NCBI RefSeq assembly: GCF_019774615.1
Contig: NZ_CP081496.1
Span: 2,170,001-2,234,000, forward strand
Origin: Streptomyces sp. BHT-5-2
Lineage (GTDB): Bacteria; Actinomycetota; Actinomycetes; Streptomycetales; Streptomycetaceae
Length of the DNA stretch: 64,000 nucleotides
Reading direction: 5' to 3'
In this document: positions 9,201-17,266 of the stretch, piece after piece
Layout of the letters: every line of letters begins with the position of its first letter
Position numbering within the stretch: position 1 is the stretch's first letter
Program-made: the position numbers and the translations under genes
Notes under the pieces: generated by a model
The model's input: only the letters and a program-made list of their open reading frames with translations
Databases searched by the model: none
What the model was told of the DNA's origin: nothing

Positions 9201-9547
9201 TGTTCCAGGTGCGGCGGCTGAGCGAGGCGGTCGCCGCGGAGGTCCGCTCGGACGGCACCGCCCACGACGTCCCGGACGCGGTCCGCGCCCTGCTCGGCCC
9301 GGACACCCCGGACACGTACGTCGAGCACGAGGAACTGCTCGTGGACGGCCCCGAGGGCACCGAGGACGGCGTCGAACTCGACTGGCGGTGGACGCCGGAC
9401 GGCACCCTGCACGCCGCGACGCTGGAGGGCGTGGCGGCCGGCCTGGCCTGGGCGGCCGGCCAGTGGCCCCGCCGCTTCGAGGTCGCGGCGCTGCTGGAGG
9501 ACCCGGAGCGGCGCGACGAGCTGGCCCGGGCGCGCTGGTTCGACTGA
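6212..9547 (+). CDS. Sacsin-like GHKL-ATPase domain protein
   Basis: A 1,111-residue cytoplasmic protein with an N-terminal HSP90/GHKL-type nucleotide-binding fold of the sacsin subtype. The N-box is RLAVELAQNAADAA with Glu59 and Asn63, the first glycine region is SNTGAP (~96-100), and the second is GRFGVGFAAVL (128-138). The remaining ~900 residues are Leu/Asp/Glu-rich with no domain I can name, as in the long actinobacterial members. ATP-driven conformational or chaperone-like work is an inference from the fold. The open frame extends 70 codons upstream into the repeat, but GTG 6212 has a GAGGGAG ribosome site ~10 bases before it. The gene ends convergent to the P-type ATPase. Confidence 0.85.
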   Translation: MAGMPWVRGADEGADPFGTARLRRGVLDAWAASPARFREDANAEEDLALGGYRDRLAVELAQNAADAAARAGVPGRLRLTLHAADGGAPAVLVASNTGAPVDATGVESLSTLRASAKREPSVAAGAVGRFGVGFAAVLAVSDEPALVGRTGGVRWSLAEARELTEAVAAHSPGLGGELRRREGHVPLLRLPLPAEGTAPDGYDTAVMLPLRDGAAQDLAERLLAGIDAALLLTLPGLAEVVVETPEGRRVLTRRQDGAGDAYVLIEDSERGATRWRVVTDGGPLDRALLADRPVEERLRPFWSVTWAVPVDEAGAPARPGTVPALHAPTPTDEPLGLPALLIASFPLEPTRRHVAPGPLADFLVGRAAAAYAGLLGDWQPVATGTLDLVPGPLGKGWLDGELRRQVVELLPRVRFLPSAARAASGDGADGGAEDGRAAEDETWDDGEGRERYVLRPVDAELLEGAGAATVGVLAELFPSLLPAGLERRPELRALGVARVPLTEMIDRLAGVERAPEWWRRLYDALAGTDPDRLSGLPVPLADGGRTAIGPRQVLLPLPGGADADGESADRHRTLTRLGLKVAHPDAVHPLLEKLGATPAAPRAVLTTPQVRAAVAHSLDADEDAYDVFEDELAPGAGVPLGAEELAEAVLGLVRDAELAPGDEPWLAALALPDEDGELAPAGELVFPGSDFEQVIREGELAACDAELADRWGEQPLTAVGVLATFALVRANDVVLDPDELEPRDGDFPEPDDAGLLDAVDVWCEDILDTLPDTPVPPVVTELVAVRDLDLVADGAWPRVLEMLSEPPLRDALTAPVRVLLPDGTTESVRPYTAWWLRGHPVLDGRRPAGLRAAGGDPLLAGLYEAADAGRVDAQVLRALGVRTSVDALLEEPGGAAELLARLADPDHHVGIAQLHALYGLLTDLDPDRVTLPDELRAVVVGPEGLPMEGGGGRRVGMIRVVDAADALVADAPDLMPLAGGRALLPVRPARAAELAELFQVRRLSEAVAAEVRSDGTAHDVPDAVRALLGPDTPDTYVEHEELLVDGPEGTEDGVELDWRWTPDGTLHAATLEGVAAGLAWAAGQWPRRFEVAALLEDPERRDELARARWFD

Positions 9548-9581
9548 GCCCGGGGCCCGTAGGGGTGTGACGGGAGCGGCG

Positions 9582-9617
9582 CGGCGGCCGTCGGACGGTG
9601 GTGTCCGGCGGCCGCCG
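9582..9617. terminator. Hairpin between convergent genes
   Basis: CGGCGGCCG (9582-9590) pairs perfectly with CGGCCGCCG (9609-9617), with an inner GGAC/GTCC stem. It lies between the 3' ends of the sacsin-like gene and the P-type ATPase and can serve both. There is no U tract. Confidence 0.5.
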
Positions 9618-9641
9618 CCGTGTGCGGGCGGTGCCCCGGGC

Positions 9642-12065
9642 TCATGCCGGGAAGCGCCGCCCCACCCACCGCCAGGCGACCTCCAGCAGCAGCGCCGCCA
9701 CCGCGGCGATCGCCACCGCCGCCCACGGCATCGTCGTCCCCACCAGCCGCAGTTCGAAGAAGGTCTGGAGCCACGGCGTCACCAGCACGATCAGGAACCC
9801 CAGCCCCATCAGCAGCACCAGCCCGATCCGCCACCAGGTGTACGGGCGGGCGATGATCGCCAGCACGTACAGGGCGGTGAGGAAGAGGGTCAGGGTGGCG
9901 GCGCTGGTCTGGGCCGCGAGGGAGTCCGGGCCGGTGTAGTGGATGCGGGCCAACAGGTAGGTGGCGAAGGCCGCGAGGCCGGTGATCAGGCCGGAGGGGA
10001 CGGCGTAGCGCATCACCCGGCGGACGAAGTGCGGACGGGCGCGCTCCTTGTTGGGCGCCAGCGCCAGGAAGAAGGCGGGCACGCCGATGGTCAGCGTCGA
10101 CAGCAGCGTCAGATGCCGGGGCAGATACGGGTACGGGATCTGGCAGCAGGCCACCAGGATGGCCAGCAGCACCGAGTAGACGGTCTTGGTGAGGAAGAGG
10201 GTGGCGACCCGGGTGATGTTGCCGATCACGCGGCGGCCCTCGGCGACCACCGACGGCAGGGTGGCGAAGCTGTTGTTCAGCAGCACGATCTGGGCCACCG
10301 CCCGGGTCGCCTCGGAGCCGGAGCCCATGGCCACGCCGATGTCGGCGTCCTTGAGGGCCAGCACGTCGTTGACGCCGTCGCCGGTCATCGCCACATGGTG
10401 GCCGCGGGACTGTAGCGCGCCGACCATGTCCCGCTTCTGCTGCGGCGTGACCCGGCCGAAGACGGCGCCCTCCTCCAGGGCCGTCGCCAGCGCCTCCGGG
10501 TCGTCGTGCGGCAGCTGCCGGGCGTCCACCGGCGCGTCGGCGCCGGGCAGCCCCAGTTTGCCGGCGACCGCCCCCACCGACACCGCGTTGTCACCGGAGA
10601 TCACCTTGGCCTGGACGCCCTGCTCGGCGAAGTAGCGCAGGGTGTCGGGGGCGTCCGGGCGCAGCCGCTGCTCCAGGACGACCAGGGCGGTCGGCCGCCC
10701 CTCGCGGGCGACGTCGGGGTGGTCCAGCGGGCGGGCGGCGCGGGCCAGCAGCAGGACGCGCAGGCCCTGGGCGTTGAGCCGGTCGATCTCCGGCAGCAGC
10801 GGGTCACCGCCGGGCAGCAGCACGTCCGGCGCGCCGAGCAGCCAGGACGAGCGCTCCCCGCCGGGCTCCTCGAAGGCGGCGCCGCTGTACTTCCGGGCCG
10901 AGGAGAACGGGAGGGTGCCGGTGCACCGCCAGGAGTCGGGCGCCGGGCAGGCGTCGACGACGGCCTGGAGGGAGGCGTTGGGGCGCGGGTCGGACGCGCC
11001 GAAGGCGCCGAGCACCCGCCGGACGCGGTCGGGGTCCTGGCCGTCCAGCGGCCGCACCTCGCCGACGTCCATGCCGCCCTCGGTGAGGGTGCCGGTCTTG
11101 TCCAGGCAGACCACGTCCACCCGGGCCAGGCCCTCGATGGCCGGCAACTCCTGCACCAGGCACTGCCTGCGGCCGAGCCGCACCACGCCGATGGCGAAGG
11201 CGACCGAGGTCAGCAGCACCAGCCCCTCGGGGATCATCGGCACGATCCCGGCGACCATCCGGCGGACCGCGGCGTCGGCCGGCAGCCCCAGCGTCAGCAG
11301 GTGGCTGAGGATCAGGCCGAGCGCGGTCGGGATCATCATCCACGTCACGTACTTGAGGATCCGGCTGATGCCGGTGCGCAGTTCGGAGTGGACCAGGGTG
11401 AACCGGCTGGCCTCCTCGGCGAGCTGTGCCGCGTACGCCGCCCGCCCCACCTTGGTCGCGGTGAACGCGCCGCCGCCGGCGACGACGAAGCTGCCGGACA
11501 TCACCGGATCGCCCGGCTTCTTCACCACCGGGTCCGCCTCGCCGGTCAGCAGCGACTCGTCGATCTCCAGACCGTCGCTCTCCAGCACCTCGCCGTCGAC
11601 GATCACCTTGCCGCCCGGGCCGAGTTCGATGACGTCGTCGAGGACCACCTCGGAGGTGGGGATCTCCACGGCGGCCCCGTCGCGGCGGACCGTCGGCCGG
11701 GCCTCGCCGATCAGGGCCAGGCCGTCCAGGGTCTTCTTGGCGCGCAGCTCCTGGAGGATGCCGATGCCGGTGTTGGCGATGATGACGAAGCCGAACAGGC
11801 CGTCCTGGAGCGGCCCGACGATCAGGATGATCACGAAGAGGACGCCGATGATGGCGTTGAAGCGGGTGAAGACGTTGCCGCGGACGATGTCCGCGGTCGA
11901 GCGGGAGGACCGCACCGGGACGTCGTTGACCTCGCCCCTGGCCACCCGTTCGGCGACCTCGGCGGTGGTCAGTCCGCGCGGTGCCGGCTCCCGGCCGCTG
12001 CGGACGGCGGGCCGGCGGCCGCCGGGCTCCGGTTGCTCGACTTCGGTCTGCGCCGGGTCCGTCAT
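9642..12065 (-). CDS. Cation-transporting P-type ATPase, CtpE-like
   Basis: An 807-residue inner-membrane ion pump. In order: a cytoplasmic head, two membrane helices (~72-105), the actuator domain with LTGEADP (173-179; Ala replaces Ser in TGES), membrane helix 4 with MIPEGL (277-282), the phosphorylation site DKTGTLTEG with Asp322, the MTGDGVNDVLALKDADIG hinge, then the C-terminal membrane helices. PEGL rather than CPC argues against a heavy-metal pump. The sequence resembles mycobacterial CtpE, which has been linked to calcium, but the ion cannot be read from the sequence. It stands alone, with the DUF2530 gene upstream on the same strand. Confidence 0.92.
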   Translation of the reverse strand: MTDPAQTEVEQPEPGGRRPAVRSGREPAPRGLTTAEVAERVARGEVNDVPVRSSRSTADIVRGNVFTRFNAIIGVLFVIILIVGPLQDGLFGFVIIANTGIGILQELRAKKTLDGLALIGEARPTVRRDGAAVEIPTSEVVLDDVIELGPGGKVIVDGEVLESDGLEIDESLLTGEADPVVKKPGDPVMSGSFVVAGGGAFTATKVGRAAYAAQLAEEASRFTLVHSELRTGISRILKYVTWMMIPTALGLILSHLLTLGLPADAAVRRMVAGIVPMIPEGLVLLTSVAFAIGVVRLGRRQCLVQELPAIEGLARVDVVCLDKTGTLTEGGMDVGEVRPLDGQDPDRVRRVLGAFGASDPRPNASLQAVVDACPAPDSWRCTGTLPFSSARKYSGAAFEEPGGERSSWLLGAPDVLLPGGDPLLPEIDRLNAQGLRVLLLARAARPLDHPDVAREGRPTALVVLEQRLRPDAPDTLRYFAEQGVQAKVISGDNAVSVGAVAGKLGLPGADAPVDARQLPHDDPEALATALEEGAVFGRVTPQQKRDMVGALQSRGHHVAMTGDGVNDVLALKDADIGVAMGSGSEATRAVAQIVLLNNSFATLPSVVAEGRRVIGNITRVATLFLTKTVYSVLLAILVACCQIPYPYLPRHLTLLSTLTIGVPAFFLALAPNKERARPHFVRRVMRYAVPSGLITGLAAFATYLLARIHYTGPDSLAAQTSAATLTLFLTALYVLAIIARPYTWWRIGLVLLMGLGFLIVLVTPWLQTFFELRLVGTTMPWAAVAIAAVAALLLEVAWRWVGRRFPA

Positions 12066-12201
12066 GCCCTAGACGTTACGGGCGGATTGCCCGCTTCACC
12101 CGCTGGCGGTCGACAGGAGTGGTCCGGGTCTTCTGTCCGGTTTCGCGGCAACCCTGGGCGTGCGGACGGCGTCCGACCGAGGGTCGGTGGGGCGCGGTGG
12201 A

Positions 12202-12462
12202 TCAGGCGGCGTCCGCGGCGGCCGCGGCCCGCTTGATCGCGGCGTCCCGCCTGCGCACGTACCAGATGCCCACGAGGCCGAGCCCGCCGCCGGCCAGGCA
12301 CGTCCACAGGAACCAGGTGTGGCGGTGGTCGGCGTACCAGCCGTAGAAGGGCAGCTGGGCGAGGAAGAGCACGAACCAGATGACGGTGCCGCCGGTGATC
12401 GTGCCGACGACGGGACCTTCGAGGGGCGCCGGGGCCTCGCGCAGTTCGGACTTCTTCCACAT
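12202..12462 (-). CDS. DUF2530 small membrane protein
   Basis: An 86-residue protein with two hydrophobic segments (VVGTITGGTVIWFVLFLAQL and FLWTCLAGGGLGLVGIWYV) and a basic Lys/Arg tail, as in the actinobacterial DUF2530 family. Function unknown. The ATG at 12462 (MWKKSELREAP) is preferred to the upstream Met, whose extra 34 residues are Arg/Pro-rich and look non-coding. It is divergent from the purine permease. Confidence 0.8.
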   Translation of the reverse strand: MWKKSELREAPAPLEGPVVGTITGGTVIWFVLFLAQLPFYGWYADHRHTWFLWTCLAGGGLGLVGIWYVRRRDAAIKRAAAAADAA

Positions 12463-12734
12463 GGGGGTCAGCTTACGGGGCCGGGGGCGGCGCCGGCCCG
12501 GGCCGGTCCGGGAGCGTGCGCACGGGCTCCGGACAGCGGGTCTACGCGCGGAGATAGCGATCAACGAATTGTTTATTCATACTGAACCTTTCCGGAACTG
12601 GCTGGTTCAGATCGTTGCTTCCTCCAATCTGATCCCTCCAGACTGTTCCGGTTCATTGGTTGCTCTCCCGCCGCCTGTGCGCGCCCCGGCCCCCGGGCTC
12701 GCGCCTGCCCCGGCCCGTACGACTGAGGTCTTGC

Positions 12735-14204
12735 ATGCCGCCCTCGACCCCCACGGCCGACGCCGTGAAGAGTCCCGGCCCCCAGCCGCCCAGGAACGGT
12801 CTGGACCGTTTCTTCAAGATCTCCGAGCGGGGGTCGACGGTCGGTCGTGAACTGCGCGGCGGGCTGGCCACGTTCTTCGCGATGGCCTACATCATCGTGC
12901 TGAACCCGATCATCCTCGGTGCCGGCGTCGACAAATACGGCCACCATCTCGACAACGGCCAGTTGGTCACCGCCACCGCCCTGATGGCCGGTCTGGGCAC
13001 CGTCCTGATGGGCGTGATGGGCAACGTCCCGATCGCCATCGCGGCCGGCCTCGGCATCAACGCCGTGGTCTCGCTCCAGCTCGCACCCAAGATGAGCTGG
13101 CCGGACGCGATGGGCATGGTGGTGCTCGCCGGTCTGGTGCTGATGATCCTGGTGGCCTCCGGGCTCCGGCAGCGGGTGATGGACGCCATCCCGGGCGGGC
13201 TGCGGCGGGCCATCGCGATCGGCATCGGCCTGTTCATCTCGCTGGTCGGCCTGGTGGACGCCGGATTCGTCAGCCGCAACCCGGACGCCGCGCACACCAC
13301 CGTCCCGCTGAGCCTGGGCCAGGGCGGTCAGCTCAAGGGCTGGCCGGTGCTGGTGTTCGTGCTCGGCCTGGCGCTGATGTTCGTGCTGACCGTGCGGAAG
13401 ACCAAGGGCGCGATCCTGATCGGCATGGTCACCATGGCCGTGGTCGCGATCGTCATCAACGCGGTGGCGCACATCCCGGACGCGTCCTGGGGGCTGGCCG
13501 TCCCCAACGTCCCGGACCGGATCGTCGGCGCACCCGACTTCGGACTCATCGGGCACATCAGCCTCTTCGGCGGCTTCAAGGAAGTCGGCGTGCTGACCGG
13601 CTGCCTGTTCGTCTTCACCGTCCTGCTGTCCGGCTTCTTCGACGCGATGGGCACCATCATCGGCGTCGGCGAGGAGGCCGGGCTGCTGGACAACGAGACC
13701 GGCAACCTGCCGAACATGGGCCGGATCCTGATGGTGGACGGCATCGCGGTGGCCGGCGGCGGCTTCGGCTCGGCGTCGGCCAACACCTGCTTCGTGGAGT
13801 CCACCGCCGGCGTCGGCGAGGGCGCCCGCACGGGCCTGGCGAACCTCGTCACCGGCGGGCTGTTCCTGCTCGCCCTGATCTTCACGCCGCTGGCCACCGT
13901 CGTGCCGTCGCAGGCCGCCACGCCCGCGCTGCTGGTCGTCGGCTTCCTGATCATGGCCTCGAACGTCAGGGGCATCGACTGGAGCGACTTCACCGTCGCC
14001 GTCCCGGCGTTCCTGACCATCGCCTCGATGCCGTTCACCTACAGCATCACCAACGGCATCGGCATCGGCGTGCTCGCCTTCATCCTGCTGCGGACGGCGA
14101 CCGGCCGCTTCAAGGAGATCCCCTGGCTGCTGGACGCGGTCGGGGTCTGCTTCCTCGTCTACTTCCTGCTCAACCCGATCGAGCAGCTGCTCGGGGTCAG
14201 GTAG
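12735..14204 (+). CDS. NCS2-family (AzgA type) purine permease
   Basis: A 489-residue membrane protein with ~12-14 hydrophobic segments. Marks of the AzgA/PbuG branch are GLATFFAMAYIIVLNP, AAGLGINAVV, FFDAMGTIIGVGEEAGLLD and SASANTCFVESTAGVGEGARTG. Members import hypoxanthine, guanine or adenine by proton symport; which base is not decided here. ATG 12735 follows a TGAGG ribosome site by six bases; the extra upstream codons are rejected. Hypoxanthine released by MqnB is one possible internal link, but the genes are 10 kb apart. Confidence 0.92.
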   Translation: MPPSTPTADAVKSPGPQPPRNGLDRFFKISERGSTVGRELRGGLATFFAMAYIIVLNPIILGAGVDKYGHHLDNGQLVTATALMAGLGTVLMGVMGNVPIAIAAGLGINAVVSLQLAPKMSWPDAMGMVVLAGLVLMILVASGLRQRVMDAIPGGLRRAIAIGIGLFISLVGLVDAGFVSRNPDAAHTTVPLSLGQGGQLKGWPVLVFVLGLALMFVLTVRKTKGAILIGMVTMAVVAIVINAVAHIPDASWGLAVPNVPDRIVGAPDFGLIGHISLFGGFKEVGVLTGCLFVFTVLLSGFFDAMGTIIGVGEEAGLLDNETGNLPNMGRILMVDGIAVAGGGFGSASANTCFVESTAGVGEGARTGLANLVTGGLFLLALIFTPLATVVPSQAATPALLVVGFLIMASNVRGIDWSDFTVAVPAFLTIASMPFTYSITNGIGIGVLAFILLRTATGRFKEIPWLLDAVGVCFLVYFLLNPIEQLLGVR

Positions 14205-14253
14205 GCGACAGGGGGGCCGGCGCGCAGCGCCGTCTTCCGGGGGCGGAGGTCGG

Positions 14254-14274
14254 GTGACGGGCGGGACCCGTCAC
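14254..14274. terminator. Hairpin between convergent genes
   Basis: GTGACGGG and CCCGTCAC form a perfect 8-bp stem with a 5-nt loop. It overlaps the stop codon of the ribbon-helix-helix gene and can end both converging transcripts. Confidence 0.5.
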
Positions 14275-14471
14275 GAGGGCCTGGGCGCCGGGCCCCAGCC
14301 GTGCAGCCGCTCGGTCGCGTCGACCGAGCTCGACAGCCGTTCATCGAAGTCCTCGCGGATGAGCGTCCGGACGACATAGTCCTGGACGCTCATTCCGCGT
14401 TTTGCGGCATGCTGCCGAAGGCGCTCCAGCAGCTCCCCGTCCATGCGCAGGCTGAGCACTCCCGATCCCAT
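14271..14471 (-). CDS. Ribbon-helix-helix protein
   Basis: A 66-residue protein. LSLRMDGELLERLRQHAAKRGMSVQDYVVRTLIREDF (residues ~6-42) is a ribbon-helix-helix DNA-binding unit: a short strand followed by two helices. It resembles antitoxin-type or nickel-regulator-type RHH domains, but no toxin gene is adjacent, so it may be a stand-alone regulator. The ATG at 14471 leaves only five residues before the strand; the longer frame upstream is rejected because it starts with non-conserved residues. It is divergent from the MarR gene and could regulate it or itself. Confidence 0.78.
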   Translation of the reverse strand: MGSGVLSLRMDGELLERLRQHAAKRGMSVQDYVVRTLIREDFDERLSSSVDATERLHGWGPAPRPS

Positions 14472-14581
14472 ACGGACACGGTCCCCGCACTGCATGGTCA
14501 GGTGTGTCGCTTTTCGCGACGTCCTCACTCATATGGGTGATACCCGGTTCCTGCTCGCGAGGGGTCGGACCGGCGCTTTCC

Positions 14582-14607
14582 TTAGAGAGGCTAATGAGCT
14601 ATGCTAA
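14582..14607. promoter_or_regulatory. Inverted TTAG/CTAA repeats upstream of MarR gene
   Basis: TTAGAGAGGCTAA (14582-14594) is an inverted TTAG-n5-CTAA pair, followed by TATGCTAA, which adds a second CTAA arm. MarR proteins usually bind such short AT-containing palindromes over their own start, so this is a plausible autoregulatory operator. Confidence 0.45.
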
Positions 14608-15050
14608 AGACCATGCCGGAACTGTCCAACGGCGCCGACGCTGACGCCGTGAATTCCCTGCGGTCCGCCGTGATGCGGCTCTCGCGCCGACTGAAGCACC
14701 AGCGGGTCGACGAGTCGCTCAGCCCCACCGAGATGTCGGTGCTCGGCACCCTCGCCCGGTGCGGCCGCGCCACGCCCGGCGAGCTGGCCCGCAAGGAGCA
14801 CGTCCAGCCGCCGTCCATGACCCGGATCGTGGCGATGCTGGAGGCCAAGGGACTGGTCCGGCTGGAGGCGCACCCCGACGACCGCCGCCAGAAGGTGGTC
14901 ACCCAGACCGAACAGGCCGAGGCGATGCTCGAGGAGAGCCGCCGCCGGCGCAACGCCTGGCTCGCCGAGCTGGCCTCCGGGCTGGACGCGGACGAGTGGG
15001 CCAAGCTGCGGGACGCCGCGCCCGTACTGGAGAAACTCGCACAGCTGTAG
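14601..15050 (+). CDS. MarR-family regulator
   Basis: A 149-residue winged-helix regulator. The core includes SPTEMSVLGTLARCGRATPGE (helix 1-2), KEHVQPPSMTRIVAMLEAKG (recognition helix) and the wing VRLEAHPDDRRQKVV with the family D-x-R-x-x motif. It should act as a dimer and probably represses the MFS gene 30 bases downstream. The ligand is unknown. ATG 14601 and ATG 14613 (MPELSNG) are both possible; the second starts closer to the conserved part. Confidence 0.9.
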   Translation: MLKTMPELSNGADADAVNSLRSAVMRLSRRLKHQRVDESLSPTEMSVLGTLARCGRATPGELARKEHVQPPSMTRIVAMLEAKGLVRLEAHPDDRRQKVVTQTEQAEAMLEESRRRRNAWLAELASGLDADEWAKLRDAAPVLEKLAQL

Positions 15051-15080
15051 CCGCACGGCCTTGAAGGAGGCGAACCCACT

Positions 15081-16478
15081 TTGAGTACGGGATCCGGAGC
15101 ACCCTCCGCCCCCGCACCGAACCCCGACGACACCCCCACCCGCGACACCGGACCGGACGTGCCCGCCCGCACGGGCATGTTCAGCTCGCTCCGGATACGC
15201 AACTACCGCCTCTTCGCCAGCGGTCAGGTGGTCTCCAACACCGGCACCTGGATGCAGCGCATCGCCCAGGACTGGCTGGTGCTCAGCCTCACCGGCTCGT
15301 CCGGCGCGGTCGGCATCACCACCGCGCTGCAGTTCCTGCCGATGCTCCTCTTCGGCCTCTACGGCGGCGTGCTCACCGACCGCTTCGCCAAGCGCAAGCT
15401 GCTGCTGTGCACCCAGTCCGCGATGGGCCTGACCGGCCTGGCGCTGGCCGGGCTCACCCTCAGCGGCCAGGTCCAGGTCTGGCACGTCTACGCCGGTGCC
15501 TTCCTGCTCGGCCTGGTCACCGTCGTCGACAACCCGGCACGGCAGGCGTTCGTCTCCGAGATGGTCGGGCAGCGCGACCTGCGCAACGCCGTCAGCCTGA
15601 ACTCCGCCAACTTCCAGTCCGCCCGGCTGATCGGTCCGGCCGTCGCCGGCGTGCTGATCACCGCCTTCGGCAGCGGCTGGGCCTTCCTCTTCAACGGCCT
15701 GTCGTTCCTCGCCCCGCTCACCGGCCTGCTGATGATGCGCACCGCCGAGCTCCACAAGGCGGACCGCGTCCCGCGCAGCAAGGGGCAGCTGCGGGAGGGC
15801 CTGGCCTACGTCCGCCAACACCCCGAACTGATCTGGCCCATCGTCCTGGTCGGCTTCATCGGCACCTTCGGCTTCAACTTCCCGATCTGGCTGACCGCCT
15901 TCACCTACAAGGTCTTCCACGCCGGCGCCGGCACCTACGCGCTGTTCAACGGGCTGATGGCGGCCGGTTCGCTGATCGGCGCGCTGCTCGCGGCCCGCCG
16001 CTCCGGCTCCCGGCTGCGGGCGCTGGTCGGCGCCGCGCTGGTCTTCGGCCTGCTGGAGTGCGTCGCGGCGCTGGCGCCCGGCTTCTGGGTCTTCGCGGCG
16101 CTGCTCGCCCCGATCGGCCTGGTCGGCCTGACGATCAACGTCACCGCCAACTCCAGCGTCCAGATGGCCACCGACCCGGCCATGCGCGGCCGGGTGATGA
16201 GCCTGTTCATGATGGTCTTCATGGGCGGGACGCCACTGGGCGCGCCGCTGGTCGGCTGGGTCACCGACACCTACGGCCCGCGGATCGGCTTCCTCGCCGG
16301 CGGGGTGGTCTCCATGGCGGCCGCGGCCCTGGTCGGCCTGTTCCTGGCCCGGTCCGGCGGACTCCGCCTCAAGATCGACCTGCGGCGCGGCCACCAGCAT
16401 GTGGCGTTCGTGCCGCGCATGCGCGCCGCCGGGGTGGGCGACGAGGCCCCGGGGCAGAAGCTGACGGCCGCGGCGTAA
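15081..16478 (+). CDS. MFS exporter next to MarR
   Basis: A 465-residue major facilitator protein with ~12 membrane segments. After a ~35-residue Pro/Asp-rich head comes FSSLRIRNYRLFASGQVVSNTGTWMQRIAQDWLVL, the opening of the drug/multidrug exporter group, and GGVLTDRFAKRKLL is the loop 2-3 motif. It starts at TTG 15081, ten bases after a strong GAAGGAGG site. Pairing with a MarR regulator suggests inducible efflux of a small molecule; the substrate is unknown. Confidence 0.88.
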   Translation: MSTGSGAPSAPAPNPDDTPTRDTGPDVPARTGMFSSLRIRNYRLFASGQVVSNTGTWMQRIAQDWLVLSLTGSSGAVGITTALQFLPMLLFGLYGGVLTDRFAKRKLLLCTQSAMGLTGLALAGLTLSGQVQVWHVYAGAFLLGLVTVVDNPARQAFVSEMVGQRDLRNAVSLNSANFQSARLIGPAVAGVLITAFGSGWAFLFNGLSFLAPLTGLLMMRTAELHKADRVPRSKGQLREGLAYVRQHPELIWPIVLVGFIGTFGFNFPIWLTAFTYKVFHAGAGTYALFNGLMAAGSLIGALLAARRSGSRLRALVGAALVFGLLECVAALAPGFWVFAALLAPIGLVGLTINVTANSSVQMATDPAMRGRVMSLFMMVFMGGTPLGAPLVGWVTDTYGPRIGFLAGGVVSMAAAALVGLFLARSGGLRLKIDLRRGHQHVAFVPRMRAAGVGDEAPGQKLTAAA

Positions 16479-16533
16479 GGCACACCGCGCGGTCCGCCGG
16501 GCACGGCGGCGAGGCGGGGGCAACACTGGCCCC

Positions 16534-17100
16534 ATGAGACTCTTCGCCGCCGTGCTGCCCCCGGACTCCTCCCTCGGTCAACTCGCCTCGGTGGTGGGCC
16601 ACTTGAAGCAGCTGCCGGACGCCGACCGGCTGCGCTGGACCGGCCACGACGGCTGGCACTTCACCCTCGCCTTCTACGGCGAGGTGCCCGACGAGGACCT
16701 GCCCGAACTCCGCGAGCGATTGGCCCGCGCCGCCGGCCGGCACGCCCCCTACGAGCTGCGGATCGCCGGCGGCGGGCGGTTCGGCGACCGGGTGGTGTGG
16801 GCCGGCGCGGACGGCGACCGGCCGGCGATGCGGCACCTCGCGGACGCCGCCGAGGCGGCCGGCCGCCGGATGGGCCTGAAGATGGGCGAGCACCGCCCGT
16901 ACACCCCGCACCTCACCCTCGCCCGGAGCCGCACCGGCCATCTCGACCTCGTGCCGTACGCGGCGGCCCTCGCCGACTTCGCCGGCAGCCCCTGGACGGT
17001 CGAGGAGATGGCGCTGATGCGCAGCCACCCGCCGGCGCCCGGCGTCCCGGGCGCCCAGCCGCACTACGCGCCCGTCGCGCGGTGGCCGCTGGGCGGCTGA
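16534..17100 (+). CDS. thpR: RNA 2',3'-cyclic phosphodiesterase
   Basis: A 188-residue member of the 2H phosphoesterase group (formerly LigT). Both catalytic motifs are present: HFTL at residues 42-45 and HLTL at 126-129. It opens 2',3'-cyclic phosphate on RNA to a 2'-phosphate. The opening MRLFAAVLPPDS and the final ...HYAPVARWPL are typical. The bases before ATG 16534 read AACACT, then six bases, which resembles a leaderless promoter apart from its first base. Length is normal. Confidence 0.92.
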   Translation: MRLFAAVLPPDSSLGQLASVVGHLKQLPDADRLRWTGHDGWHFTLAFYGEVPDEDLPELRERLARAAGRHAPYELRIAGGGRFGDRVVWAGADGDRPAMRHLADAAEAAGRRMGLKMGEHRPYTPHLTLARSRTGHLDLVPYAAALADFAGSPWTVEEMALMRSHPPAPGVPGAQPHYAPVARWPLGG

Positions 17101-17158
17101 GCCCGGCCCCGGGCGCGGTGGCGGGCCGGGCCGGTGCGGCGCCCGGTTCCGCCCCGGT

Positions 17159-17164
17159 TACGCT
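17159..17164 (+). promoter_or_regulatory. Leaderless -10 for the 28-residue peptide
   Basis: TACGCT is followed by exactly six bases and then GTG. This fits TANNNT and a transcript starting at the first base of the start codon. Confidence 0.5.
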
Positions 17165-17170
17165 CAAAGG

Positions 17171-17257
17171 GTGGATCCCAAGACCCGTAACCGGATCATG
17201 TCCGGGCTGCTCGCCGTGCTGCTGATCGTCGTCGTCGTGGCGGCGGCGCTGCGCTGA
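17171..17257 (+). CDS. 28-residue single-pass membrane peptide
   Basis: A very small gene: VDPKTRNRIMSGLLAVLLIV followed by VVVAAALR and a stop. It has a charged head (DPKTRNR), one ~18-residue hydrophobic helix and a final Arg, so an N-in membrane peptide is likely. GTG 17171 has a TACGCT -10 at leaderless spacing, which is the main support besides composition. It ends ten bases before the convergent aldo/keto reductase. Function unknown. Confidence 0.6.
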   Translation: MDPKTRNRIMSGLLAVLLIVVVVAAALR

Positions 17258-17266
17258 CCCCGCGTC

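Noticed and set aside
5825..9412. A 1,195-codon open frame opposite the sacsin-like gene
   Set aside because: It is an antisense shadow caused by the lack of stop codons in GC-rich DNA: composition is Arg/Gln/Gly/Val-rich without any motif, whereas the plus strand encodes clear GHKL motifs.
14271..14471. Toxin-antitoxin pair for the ribbon-helix-helix protein
   Set aside because: No small toxin-like gene lies next to it on the same strand; the neighbours are a permease and a MarR regulator.
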